Positions 7,237-15,073 are shown, counted from the first letter of the stretch. The stretch is 16,722 bases of DNA from Prolixibacteraceae bacterium (GCA_003516705.1 DPCJ01000091.1:1-16722), one strand, 5' to 3'. Numbers and translations: made by a program. The notes: generated from the sequence alone by a model not told the origin.

Positions 7237-8775
7237 ATGCAAAATTCATCAAATCAATCATACCTGTTCAAAATATGGCGGTCTGCAGTTATTCCTTACC
7301 TGTTGGTTGTGTTTATTGTTTTTTTCATTACACTTATTTGTTTGCCACTTGCCAATACCGAAAGGTATTATCTTGTATCGTACCTGCTGCTTTTTGCATT
7401 ATTTATAATGGCAACCCTTTTCAGGTTAGGACCTGTTTTGCTGGCAGCCACACTTAGTTCGCTCGCCTGGAATTTTTTCTTTATCCCGCCGCACAACACT
7501 TTTCATATCGAAAAGACCGACGATATACTCATGTTTGTCTTATTTTTCAGCATTGCAATGCTCAATGGAGTTTTAACAACACGAATACGCCGGCAGGAAC
7601 AACTTGCCCGCGACCGTGAGTTGCGTACCAAAGTGCTGTTTCAGTTAACCCAGCAGCTTTCAAAAGCAGGCAGCATCGACGAGGTGCTGAAAATTGCCGT
7701 TGAAGAAATCAATGCACAATTCGGATTTACTGTATTTTTTATTTTGCAGGACGGTAACAATATCCTGTTTCAGACGGGTCGCCTTCAAAAGGAGAAAAAG
7801 CTGAACACAGATGAATATAATATTGCTGAATGGTGTTTTAAAAATAGAACCGAAGCAGGCGCTTTTACCACAAACCGCAGCGATTTGGAATATACTTTTT
7901 ACCCAATGCCCGGCACAAAAGTTAATCCGGGGGTGCTTGCAACCAAACAGGAAAAGCCGGTTGCAGGCGAGAATCGCACATTCTGGCTCACATTTATCAC
8001 GCAGATTTCGAACGCAATTGAGCGCGAGTTTTTGGCAGAGATGGCTACAAAAGCCCGTTTTTTAGATGAATCGGACAGGCTGTACAAAACACTTTTTAAC
8101 TCTATTTCGCACGAGTTTCGCATTCCTGTTGCCACAATAATGGGCGCTTCCGATTCGCTGTTGAGTTCACCTCATCCGGCAAATATTCAATCGGAATTAC
8201 ATAACGAAATTTTTACTGCATCGGTGAGGTTAAACCGGCTTATCGAAAATCTACTGAATATGTCGCGGCTGGAAAGTGGCCAGCTTTCTGTAAGTCTCGA
8301 CTGGTGCGATATCAACGATTTATTTAATAAAGTACTTGAGGATTTGAGCGGAGAACTTGAACCATTTAAAGTAAAAGTGACAATTCCGGAGAATATGCCT
8401 TTGGTGAAAATTGATTTTGGACTGATGGAGCAGGTGTTGTACAATCTTTTATTTAATGCAACCCAATATTCAGCGCCATTAACTAAAATTGAACTGAGTT
8501 CAGCACATCAGAATGACGAGCTGGTGATTGAGATTGCCGACCGTGGAACAGGTTTTCCTGATAGCACGATTGAAAAGGTGTTTACAAAATTTTATCGTGT
8601 TGATGGTACAAAAACCGGTGGACTTGGGCTGGGCCTTTCCATTGTAAAGGGCTTTGTCGAAGCACATTCGGGAATAATTACCGTCGAAAACCGAAAAACC
8701 GCGGGCGCACGTTTTATTATTCGGATACCCACAGAAAAACCTGATATCAAAAACCTGTTTTTAGATAACGAATGA
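7237..8775 (+). CDS. KdpD-like sensor histidine kinase (DUF4118, GAF-like, HisKA, HATPase)
   Basis: This encodes a 512-residue membrane sensor kinase. The ATG at 7237 is preceded by AGGA. The N-terminal part, residues about 15-115, holds four hydrophobic segments and the LAWNFFFIPPHNTFHIEKTD motif, which marks the DUF4118 domain of KdpD. A region at about 128-270 resembles a GAF sensory domain. The phosphoacceptor H-box is FNSISHEFRIPVATIMGAS (His292). The ATP-binding domain shows the N-box QVLYNLLFNATQYS (N407), G1 IADRGTGFP and G2 GGLGLGLS. E. coli KdpD is about 894 residues and starts with a KdpD/Usp nucleotide-binding region; that whole section is absent here. The gene sits between trkH and an overlapping KdpE-like regulator, so it probably senses K+ limitation or envelope stress and phosphorylates that regulator. 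The signal is inferred. Confidence 0.92.
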   Translation: MQNSSNQSYLFKIWRSAVIPYLLVVFIVFFITLICLPLANTERYYLVSYLLLFALFIMATLFRLGPVLLAATLSSLAWNFFFIPPHNTFHIEKTDDILMFVLFFSIAMLNGVLTTRIRRQEQLARDRELRTKVLFQLTQQLSKAGSIDEVLKIAVEEINAQFGFTVFFILQDGNNILFQTGRLQKEKKLNTDEYNIAEWCFKNRTEAGAFTTNRSDLEYTFYPMPGTKVNPGVLATKQEKPVAGENRTFWLTFITQISNAIEREFLAEMATKARFLDESDRLYKTLFNSISHEFRIPVATIMGASDSLLSSPHPANIQSELHNEIFTASVRLNRLIENLLNMSRLESGQLSVSLDWCDINDLFNKVLEDLSGELEPFKVKVTIPENMPLVKIDFGLMEQVLYNLLFNATQYSAPLTKIELSSAHQNDELVIEIADRGTGFPDSTIEKVFTKFYRVDGTKTGGLGLGLSIVKGFVEAHSGIITVENRKTAGARFIIRIPTEKPDIKNLFLDNE

Positions 8776-9455
8776 ATGAGAATGAAACTATATTGGTAAT
8801 TGATGACGAGCTGCAAATCAGGCGTTTGCTCGAAATCACGCTGTCGGCAAGCGGGTATAAAATTGTACAGTCGGCTACCGGAAAAGAGGGGTTGGTTGAT
8901 GCCGCCACATTGCATCCTTCGGTAATAATTCTCGACCTTGGATTGCCTGATATTGATGGTCATGAAATACTGAAAAAACTGCGAGAGTGGTACACAAAAC
9001 CTGTAATTGTTTTGTCGGTTCGCGATTCTGAAAAAGATATTGTAAGTGCGCTCGATAATGGCGCAAACGATTATCTTACAAAGCCTTTCAGAAGTGGTGA
9101 ATTGTTGGCCAGAATCAGGGCTGCGCTACGTTCAGCAACCGAAAAATCCGAAAGTAGTATCCTTGTTTTTGATTCGCTTTCCATTGATTTGCAGAACCAC
9201 ACTGCCCGCAAAAACGATGAAATTTTAAAACTTACTTCCACCGAATTTATGCTTTTGAGCCTGCTGGCAAAAAATCAGGGCAGGGTGCTTACTCATCAGT
9301 ACATTTTAAAGGAAATATGGGGTTATGGTTACACCGAGCAAACCCAGTACCTGCGGGTTTTTGTCGCACAACTGCGTAAAAAAATTGAAGACAATCCCTC
9401 AAAACCCAAATTGCTAATCACGGTTTCAGGAATTGGCTACCGTTTTGAAAGTTAA
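8772..9455 (+). CDS. OmpR/KdpE-family response regulator
   Basis: This encodes a 227-residue two-component DNA-binding regulator. Its ATG overlaps the kinase stop in an ATGA arrangement, which indicates translational coupling and a cognate pair. The receiver domain (about 5-118) has the acidic pair D11/D12, phosphoacceptor D55 in VIILDLGLPD, S82 in VIVLSVRD and K104 in YLTKPF. The C-terminal winged helix (about 130-226) shows LTSTEFMLLSLLAKNQGRVL and YLRVFVAQLRKKIE and ends in ISGIGYRFES-like residues (the sequence reads VSGIGYRFES), typical of OmpR-type domains. The closest named family is KdpE. The target genes are not shown by sequence; trkH and its own operon are the obvious candidates. 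All catalytic residues are present. Confidence 0.94.
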   Translation: MNENETILVIDDELQIRRLLEITLSASGYKIVQSATGKEGLVDAATLHPSVIILDLGLPDIDGHEILKKLREWYTKPVIVLSVRDSEKDIVSALDNGANDYLTKPFRSGELLARIRAALRSATEKSESSILVFDSLSIDLQNHTARKNDEILKLTSTEFMLLSLLAKNQGRVLTHQYILKEIWGYGYTEQTQYLRVFVAQLRKKIEDNPSKPKLLITVSGIGYRFES

Positions 9456-9526
9456 AAACCTTACAATACTTCTTTTTTCAATATTTATTATTTGTAAGTA
9501 ATTCATATAGATTCGTTTAATATTGG

Positions 9527-9546
9527 TTGTTTTTCAATAAAAACAA
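9527..9546. repeat. AT-rich inverted repeat downstream of the response regulator
   Basis: TTGTTTTT (9527-9534) and AAAAACAA (9539-9546) form a perfect 8-base stem with a CAAT loop. It lies 71 bases after the regulator stop and 48 before the next start codon, followed by a T-rich tract. It could be a weak terminator or a protein-binding dyad; the lack of G-C pairs makes a strong terminator unlikely. Confidence 0.35.
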
Positions 9547-9568
9547 TACATCCTTTTTATTTTTCGGT

Positions 9569-9578
9569 TAATATTGCA
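9569..9578 (+). promoter_or_regulatory. Candidate -7 element for the DUF486 gene
   Basis: TAATATTGCA at 9569-9578 matches TAnnTTTG with one mismatch and carries the trailing CA seen at other starts in this window. No -33 element is evident at the usual spacing. The distance to the ATG at 9595 implies a short leader. Confidence 0.3.
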
Positions 9579-9594
9579 GTTTTTAAAATTGCAT

Positions 9595-9963
9595 ATGAAA
9601 TCGTTTTACACCATTGCGCTGCTCGCGCTTTCAAATACGTTTATGACTTTTGCCTGGTATGGTCACCTTAAATTTAAGGAGATGAAGTGGTTTGAAACAC
9701 TCCCGCTTGTGGGAGTTGTACTGATTAGCTGGGGAATCGCACTTTTCGAATATTTTTTCCAGGTTCCGGCAAACAGAATTGGTTTCAAAGAAAACGGCGG
9801 TCCGTTTACACTTGTCGAACTGAAAGTAATTCAGGAAGTTATCACGTTGGTGGTATTTATGGTTTTTTCGCTGATGTTTTTTAAAAACGAAACTTTCAGG
9901 TTAAATCATCTTATCGGTTTTGTTTTTCTTGTGCTGGCGGTTTATTTCATATTTAAGAAATAA
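9595..9963 (+). CDS. DUF486 (DMT-superfamily) small membrane protein
   Basis: This encodes a 122-residue inner-membrane protein from the ATG at 9595 (MKSFYTIALLALSNTFMTFA). An in-frame TTG at 9574 falls inside the likely promoter and is rejected. Four hydrophobic segments are visible at about 4-22, 34-54, 75-95 and 102-120. The signature stretches TFAWYGHLKFKE, IALFEYFFQVPANRIG and FTLVELKVIQEVITL identify DUF486, a family assigned to the drug/metabolite transporter superfamily at the size of small multidrug resistance proteins. Substrate and role are unknown. Six bases separate its stop from the next gene, so the two are probably co-transcribed. The family call is strong; transport function is inferred from the superfamily only. 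Confidence 0.9.
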   Translation: MKSFYTIALLALSNTFMTFAWYGHLKFKEMKWFETLPLVGVVLISWGIALFEYFFQVPANRIGFKENGGPFTLVELKVIQEVITLVVFMVFSLMFFKNETFRLNHLIGFVFLVLAVYFIFKK

Positions 9964-9969
9964 TGCAAA

Positions 9970-10959
9970 ATGACATCCGAAGAATCCATAGAAAAATTCA
10001 AAAACCGTGTTCGGGAACTTGAGCAGCAGGTTTCTGAATTAAAATATGGAGAGAACGACCTGAAATTGAAGCTCGAAGAAGAAGCTGAAAAGCGCCGGTT
10101 TTACCAGCTCGTGGCCGATTTTACCTTTGGATGGGAACTTTGGTTTGACCCTACCGGCAGTATAAAATACTGTTCTCCCTCATGTTTCGACCTTACAGGT
10201 TTTACGGCAAACCAAATCATTTCCTTGGGTAATATTTCTGAGCTGCTTGTGTATCAGTCCGACAGGCAAAAATTTAATGCCTTTTTGGAGCAGTCATTAA
10301 ATCAAACACTTGTTAACCAAACGCTCGAATTCAGAATGCTTACACGAACAAAACAGTTGCGCTGGTGCATGTTAAATGTACGTGGAGTGTATGATAAGCA
10401 AGGTAAATACATGGGAATCAGAGCGTCGGTTGACGATGTAACCCGGTTAAAAAGAGCGATGGGGCAGATTCATGAAATGGAAACCGCCAAGGAACTTGAA
10501 AACCGCACACGGCAAAGGTTGCAAACCGAACTCAATGTAAAAGACCGTGAACTGGTTTCGTTTTTATTACAGCTTTCGCAGAAAAACGAGTTGCTCTCAA
10601 CTGTAAAAAACCAGCTGCAATTACTCGAAAGCAGCGGAAGCGCAAAAAATCCAAAAATTGTGGGGCAGTTGATAGCATTGCTTGGAAAACAGGAAAAATC
10701 TGTCGATTGGTCGTTGATTGAAAATGAACTTGAAAAAGTTCATCCGGGATTTTTAACCAGATTGTATGCCAAACATCCGGTTATTTCGCTTAAGGACAAA
10801 AGATTGTGTGGTTATATGAAGTTGGGGTTAACCAGTCGCGAAATTGCCGGATTACTAAATATTACAGCAAAAAGTGTTGAAATTGCCCGTATCAGGTTAA
10901 GGAAAAAACTAAAACTGTCAACAGAAATACGACTTGCTAATTATCTAAGTCAGCTCTGA
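9970..10959 (+). CDS. Cytoplasmic PAS-domain regulator with LuxR-type HTH
   Basis: This encodes a 329-residue soluble regulator with no membrane segment or signal peptide. Domains: N-terminal coiled coil about 4-42 (EKFKNRVRELEQQVSELK); a PAS/PAC sensor about 43-163, with FTFGWELWFDPTGSIKYCSP and the PAC part LRWCMLNVRGVYDKQGKYMG; a helical linker about 165-235 rich in Glu/Gln; and a C-terminal LuxR/GerE-like HTH about 271-329, with LTSREIAGLLNITAKSVEIA followed by RIRLRKKL. It lacks histidine-kinase, receiver or GGDEF motifs, so it probably binds DNA in response to a ligand or partner sensed by the PAS domain. The ATG at 9970 is used; an earlier ATG at 9963 is out of frame. It forms a likely operon with the DUF486 gene upstream. 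Target genes and signal are unknown. Confidence 0.85.
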   Translation: MTSEESIEKFKNRVRELEQQVSELKYGENDLKLKLEEEAEKRRFYQLVADFTFGWELWFDPTGSIKYCSPSCFDLTGFTANQIISLGNISELLVYQSDRQKFNAFLEQSLNQTLVNQTLEFRMLTRTKQLRWCMLNVRGVYDKQGKYMGIRASVDDVTRLKRAMGQIHEMETAKELENRTRQRLQTELNVKDRELVSFLLQLSQKNELLSTVKNQLQLLESSGSAKNPKIVGQLIALLGKQEKSVDWSLIENELEKVHPGFLTRLYAKHPVISLKDKRLCGYMKLGLTSREIAGLLNITAKSVEIARIRLRKKLKLSTEIRLANYLSQL

Positions 10960-10981
10960 TTGTAGGTATTATTAAAATGTG

Positions 10982-10993
10982 AATTTTAAAATT
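10982..10993. repeat. Perfect 12-base AT palindrome after the PAS-HTH gene
   Basis: AATTTTAAAATT is a perfect 12-base palindrome, 22 bases after the PAS-HTH stop, within a 191-base very AT-rich gap. With only A and T it could arise by chance. A binding site is possible, but no terminator structure with G-C content is seen here. Confidence 0.25.
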
Positions 10994-11106
10994 GTTATGT
11001 TATTATAAATTATTAATTCATTGTTATATATCAATTTAAATATATAAATGTAATGTATGTGTTTGTCTTTATAATGTTAATGTAAGGTATTTAATTAGTG
11101 ATGAAA

Positions 11107-11121
11107 TATTTAAATTAAATA
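11107..11121. repeat. 15-base palindrome abutting the DUF4954-glmS promoter
   Basis: TATTTAA-A-TTAAATA is a perfect inverted repeat around a single central A. Its last two bases are the first two of the TACATTTG -7 element, so a protein bound here would occlude the promoter. It is a candidate operator; the all-AT composition weakens the case. Confidence 0.35.
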
Positions 11122-11127
11122 CATTTG
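11120..11127 (+). promoter_or_regulatory. Candidate promoter -7 element for DUF4954-glmS
   Basis: TACATTTG matches TAnnTTTG exactly, 23 bases before the DUF4954 ATG. TTAG at 11095-11098 is the only -33-like sequence at an acceptable distance (21 bases) and is a poor match. This is the best promoter candidate in the 10960-11150 gap. Confidence 0.45.
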
Positions 11128-11150
11128 GACATTCATTATTTGAGTAAAAC

Positions 11151-13175
11151 ATGCAAACACTTAATTCACTATCCAACTACAGAAATTTATTTGATGAAGA
11201 AATTGGCCAGCTAATTCACCAGGGTTGCTCCTCCACCGATTGGAATCTGGTTCAGGTTTCAGAAGATTTTATTCCCGACAACATTGAAAACACAAAATTC
11301 AGCGGTCATATAAAACTAAACAGTTTTAACGGAAGTGTTAATCTTGTGGGTGGAATCACTTTTAAAACAGGTATCTACAACGCCTGGCTGCACAATTGTG
11401 AGGTTGGTAAAAACGCGCTTATCCATAATGTGCGAAGCTACATTGCCAACTATAAAATTGGCGAGAACGTTGTAATCCATAATATTACAACACTTGCTGT
11501 TGATGGCGAAAGTACTTTTGGGAACGGAGTTCATGTGGAAGCCATTAATGAAGGTGGAGGCCGCGATATTCCTATTTATGATTACTTATCGGCACATGTG
11601 GCGTACATCATGAGTTTGTACAGGCATCGGCAAAAATTGGTTGCCGGATTAAAAAAAATGGTTGCCGATTATGCCGAAGTGGTAAAAAGTAACCAGGGCA
11701 TAATTGGAGCTGGTTCAAAAATTCTGAATACAAATACTTTACTGAACATTAAAACCGGGCCAGCCACAGTAATTGATGGTGCCAAGAAACTAAAGAATGG
11801 CAGCATCAACAGCAATTTTGAAGCGCCGGTTACCATTGGCGAAGGTGTGATTATGGAGAACTTTATTGTGAGTTCGGGCTCAAAAATTACCGATGCCACA
11901 CTGGTTTCCAACTGTTTTATTGGTCAAGGCTGTTTTTTGGATAAACATTATTCGGCTGTAAATTCGCTCTTTTTTGCCAATTGTCAGGGCTTTCATGGCG
12001 AGGCGTGCTCCATTTTTGCAGGTCCTTATACAGTAACCCACCACAAATCCACGCTGCTGATTGCCGGTATGTTTTCGTTTCTGAATGCTGGCAGCGGCTC
12101 GAACCAAAGCAATCACATGTACAAACTGGGTCCCATTCACCAGGGAATTATGGAGCGCGGCAGTAAAACCACCAGCGATTCGTATTTGCTGTGGCCATCG
12201 CGCATCGGGGCATTTTCGCTCGTGATGGGGCGACATTACAAACACTGCGATACCACCGATTTTCCGTTTTCCTATTTAATTGAAAGCAACGATGAAAGTA
12301 TTCTCGTACCCGCCATCAACCTGAAAAGTATCGGCACTATCCGCGATACACAAAAATGGCCCGGGCGTGACACGCGTACCGACTCCAACCTGCTCGATTA
12401 CATTAATTTCAACCTGTTGAGTCCTTATACAATTCACAAAATGATGAAAGGACGGAAAAAGCTGATAGCCATTCGTGAAACTTCTGGCGACCAGGCCAGC
12501 AGTTACAGTTACGATAAAATGAAAATCGAAAACCGGGCGCTCGAACGCGGAATTTCGCTTTATACCATGGCTATCTGGAAATTTCTTGGCAACTCGTTGA
12601 TTACAAGGTTGCAGAATGGAAGATTTAAAAATGTGGATGATGTGAGAAAAGCGCTTCAGCCCGATTCTCCTGTGGGTAAAGGATATTGGGTTGATATTTC
12701 AGGTTTGATATGTCCATGGGAAGCGCTCGACAAGATTCTTCTGGCCATCGAGAATGGCGACATCACTTCTCTCGAAGAAGTAAACTCAGCTTTATCAGTG
12801 CTTCATAAAAACTATTACAACTACGAGTGGACCTGGGCTGCCGATGTTTTAGCCGAATTTTACGGAAAGGAAATCAGCCGTTTCACCACCGACGATGTAA
12901 TTCAGGTTGTTGAAAACTGGAAACGCAGTGTGCTCGATATGGATAAATTTCTGTATGAGGATGCCAAAAAAGAATTTTCAATGAGCAAAATGACAGGATT
13001 TGGCGTTGACGGAACCAATGGTGCCCGTGAAGAGGATTTTACCCAGGTTCGTGGCGAATTCGACAACAATGCGACCGTTTTGGTGATCAAAAACCACATG
13101 GAAAAAAAGGAAAAACTTGGCAACGAAATCATCAGCCAGATGCAAGTACTCAAATCTCATAGTCTCATTTCTTAA
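11151..13175 (+). CDS. DUF4954 family protein, left-handed beta-helix (hexapeptide-like)
   Basis: This encodes a 674-residue uncharacterised protein of the DUF4954 family, frequent in Bacteroidota. Residues about 45-290 contain turns resembling the hexapeptide repeats of left-handed beta-helix acyltransferases (for example AVDGESTFGNGVHVEAINE and NSNFEAPVTIGEGVIMENF). The most conserved-looking block is about 293-362: THHKSTLLIAGMFSFLNAGS, NQSNHMYKLGPIHQG and TTSDSYLLWPSRIGAFS. The C-terminal third (from about 450) looks helical, with WVDISGLICPWEALDKIL and NYYNYEWTWAADVLAEFYG. There is no signal peptide or membrane segment, so it is presumably cytoplasmic. No function is established; sugar-nucleotide or acyl-transfer chemistry is only suggested by the fold. 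glmS begins 18 bases after its stop, which hints at amino-sugar metabolism. The last codons overlap a degenerate heptad repeat. Confidence 0.9.
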   Translation: MQTLNSLSNYRNLFDEEIGQLIHQGCSSTDWNLVQVSEDFIPDNIENTKFSGHIKLNSFNGSVNLVGGITFKTGIYNAWLHNCEVGKNALIHNVRSYIANYKIGENVVIHNITTLAVDGESTFGNGVHVEAINEGGGRDIPIYDYLSAHVAYIMSLYRHRQKLVAGLKKMVADYAEVVKSNQGIIGAGSKILNTNTLLNIKTGPATVIDGAKKLKNGSINSNFEAPVTIGEGVIMENFIVSSGSKITDATLVSNCFIGQGCFLDKHYSAVNSLFFANCQGFHGEACSIFAGPYTVTHHKSTLLIAGMFSFLNAGSGSNQSNHMYKLGPIHQGIMERGSKTTSDSYLLWPSRIGAFSLVMGRHYKHCDTTDFPFSYLIESNDESILVPAINLKSIGTIRDTQKWPGRDTRTDSNLLDYINFNLLSPYTIHKMMKGRKKLIAIRETSGDQASSYSYDKMKIENRALERGISLYTMAIWKFLGNSLITRLQNGRFKNVDDVRKALQPDSPVGKGYWVDISGLICPWEALDKILLAIENGDITSLEEVNSALSVLHKNYYNYEWTWAADVLAEFYGKEISRFTTDDVIQVVENWKRSVLDMDKFLYEDAKKEFSMSKMTGFGVDGTNGAREEDFTQVRGEFDNNATVLVIKNHMEKKEKLGNEIISQMQVLKSHSLIS

Positions 13176-13188
13176 ATCTCAATACTCA
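13146..13188. repeat. Degenerate heptanucleotide tandem repeat at the DUF4954-glmS junction
   Basis: Six consecutive units read GTACTCA, AATCTCA, TAGTCTCA (8 bases), TTTCTTA, AATCTCA and ATACTCA. The approximate consensus is AATCTCA; the two AATCTCA copies are identical. The array covers the last nine codons and the stop of DUF4954 and ends 5 bases before the glmS ATG. The role is unknown. Confidence 0.6.
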
Positions 13189-13193
13189 GAAAC

Positions 13194-15032
13194 ATGTGTG
13201 GAATCGTAGGATATATTGGTAATAAAGAAGCATTTTTCGTCATCATAAAAGGGTTGAAATTGCTCGAATACAGAGGTTACGACTCAGCTGGCGTTGCGCT
13301 GCAAAACGGCACACTCGAAGTATATAAAAAGAAAGGAAAAGTTGCGGAACTGGAAGCTTTTGTGATGGAACAAAAACACGACGGAGCAATCGGGATTGGC
13401 CATACCCGCTGGGCTACACATGGCGAACCCAACGATATGAATGCACACCCGCACACATCGATGCACGGGCTTTTTACCATCGTGCACAACGGGATTATCG
13501 AAAACTATGCAAAGCTGAAAACCGACCTTACCGAACAGGGATATGTTTTCAGTAGTCAGACCGATACCGAAGTACTTGCCAACCTTATCGAATTTATTTA
13601 CCGGCAGGACGAAGCCATTAACGCCGAAATGGCGGTGCAGCTGGCGCTTTCAAAAGTGGTTGGTGCATACGGAATTGCAGTGTTGTGCAGTGCCGAAAAC
13701 GACAAAATGATTGTTGCCCGGAAGGGTAGTCCGCTGGTGGTTGGTTTGGGCAATGGCGAATATTTTGTAGCCAGCGATGCCTCGCCTATTATTGAATTTA
13801 CTAACCAGGTGGTTTACCTCAACGACGAAGATATCGCCGTAATTAAACGCGATAGTTTTACATTGAAAAATGTGCGGAACACCCCGGTTTCGCTGAAAAT
13901 AAGTCACCTCAATCTCGAAATCGGCGAACTCGAAAAAGGTGGTTTCGAACATTTTATGCTGAAAGAGATTCACGAACAACCCCGCACGATTGAAGAAACT
14001 TTTCGCGGCAGGTTGCGCTCCGACGAGTCGGAAATTGTACTGGGCGGACTCATCAATATTTTCCCAAAAATTGTAAAGGCCGAAAGGATAATCATCATTG
14101 GCTGTGGCACTTCGTGGCATGCCGCGCTCATTGGCGAATACCTCCTTGAAGAATATGCACAAATTCCGGTGGAGGTGGAATATGCCTCAGAATTTCGTTA
14201 CCGCAAACCTGTGATTCGACCCACCGATGTGGTGATACTCATTAGTCAGAGCGGCGAAACCGCCGACACGCTGGCCGCGCTGCACCTGGCAAAAGAGAAA
14301 GGTGCGACCGTGCTGGGCATTTGTAATGTGGTTGGTTCAACACTGGCACGCGAAACCGATGCGGGTGTTTTTACCCACGCAGGAGTTGAAATCGGTGTGG
14401 CTTCAACAAAAGCTTTTACCGCGCAGGTTACAGTGCTCACCATGTTTGCGCTGAAACTTGCCCGTGAGCGCAAAACCATCAGCGCTGAGGATTACAGTTT
14501 GCTGGTGCGCGAACTGTCGCAGATTCCTGAAAAAGGCCGGCTGATTCTGCAAAGCAACGACAAAATAAAGGCGATTGCCGAAAAATACAAAGATGCAGTG
14601 AATGCGTTGTATTTGGGGCGTGGCTATCTTTTCCCGGTAGCATTGGAAGGCGCGCTCAAACTCAAGGAAATTTCGTACATCCATGCCGAAGGTTATGCTG
14701 CCGGCGAAATGAAACACGGCCCCATTGCGCTTGTCGACGACAATCTGCCGGTGATTGTGGTGGCGCCACAGGACGACTATTACGAAAAAATTGTGAGTAA
14801 TATTCAGGAGGTAAAGGCGCGCCGCGGAAATGTAATTGCCATTGTTACCGAAGGCGATAAAGTATTAAAGGAAATGGTTACCGATTTTATTGAAATACCT
14901 GCTTCGCACCCGGCGGTAGCACCGCTGCTTACGGTTATTCCACTCCAGTTGCTGGCTTATCATATTGCCTTGATGAAAGGCTGCAACGTTGACCAGCCGC
15001 GGAATCTGGCAAAGAGTGTTACAGTTGAGTAA
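13194..15032 (+). CDS. glmS: Glutamine-fructose-6-phosphate aminotransferase (isomerizing)
   Basis: This encodes the 612-residue cytosolic enzyme that makes glucosamine-6-phosphate from fructose-6-phosphate and glutamine, the first step to UDP-GlcNAc for peptidoglycan and lipid A. The N-terminal glutaminase domain (about 2-220) starts MCGIVGYIG with nucleophile Cys2 and carries GIGHTRWATHGEPNDMNAHP. Two SIS isomerase domains follow: the first with IIIGCGTSWHAALIGEYLLE, ILISQSGETADT and GVASTKAFTAQ, the second with YLGRGYLFPVALEGALKLKE. Counting the Met, Lys489, Glu492, His508 and Lys607 line up with E. coli K485, E488, H504 and K603 at a constant offset. The C-terminus DQPRNLAKSVTVE is standard and length is normal. 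It is probably co-transcribed with DUF4954, 18 bases upstream. No glmS ribozyme can fit in that gap, so regulation differs from Bacillus. Confidence 0.98.
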   Translation: MCGIVGYIGNKEAFFVIIKGLKLLEYRGYDSAGVALQNGTLEVYKKKGKVAELEAFVMEQKHDGAIGIGHTRWATHGEPNDMNAHPHTSMHGLFTIVHNGIIENYAKLKTDLTEQGYVFSSQTDTEVLANLIEFIYRQDEAINAEMAVQLALSKVVGAYGIAVLCSAENDKMIVARKGSPLVVGLGNGEYFVASDASPIIEFTNQVVYLNDEDIAVIKRDSFTLKNVRNTPVSLKISHLNLEIGELEKGGFEHFMLKEIHEQPRTIEETFRGRLRSDESEIVLGGLINIFPKIVKAERIIIIGCGTSWHAALIGEYLLEEYAQIPVEVEYASEFRYRKPVIRPTDVVILISQSGETADTLAALHLAKEKGATVLGICNVVGSTLARETDAGVFTHAGVEIGVASTKAFTAQVTVLTMFALKLARERKTISAEDYSLLVRELSQIPEKGRLILQSNDKIKAIAEKYKDAVNALYLGRGYLFPVALEGALKLKEISYIHAEGYAAGEMKHGPIALVDDNLPVIVVAPQDDYYEKIVSNIQEVKARRGNVIAIVTEGDKVLKEMVTDFIEIPASHPAVAPLLTVIPLQLLAYHIALMKGCNVDQPRNLAKSVTVE

Positions 15033-15038
15033 AAAATT

Positions 15039-15050
15039 TATCTTTGCACC
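15039..15050 (+). promoter_or_regulatory. fabD promoter -7 element
   Basis: TATCTTTGCACC contains an exact TAnnTTTG followed by CACC, a very common arrangement at Bacteroidota starts. It lies in the 41-base gap between glmS and fabD, 24 bases before the fabD ATG. The -33 region overlaps the end of glmS and has no clear TTG at 19-21 bases. fabD therefore likely has its own start despite the short gap. Confidence 0.55.
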
Positions 15051-15073
15051 CTGAATTTTTAAACTCGAAAATT

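Noticed and set aside
10960..11150. Very AT-rich gap considered as an origin, attachment site or ncRNA
   Set aside because: No DnaA-box cluster, tRNA-like segment, direct-repeat pair or G-C-stabilised hairpin was seen; only a promoter and AT palindromes are supportable.
13176..13193. glmS ribozyme upstream of glmS
   Set aside because: Only 18 bases separate the genes and they are filled by the heptad repeat; the ribozyme needs well over 100 bases.
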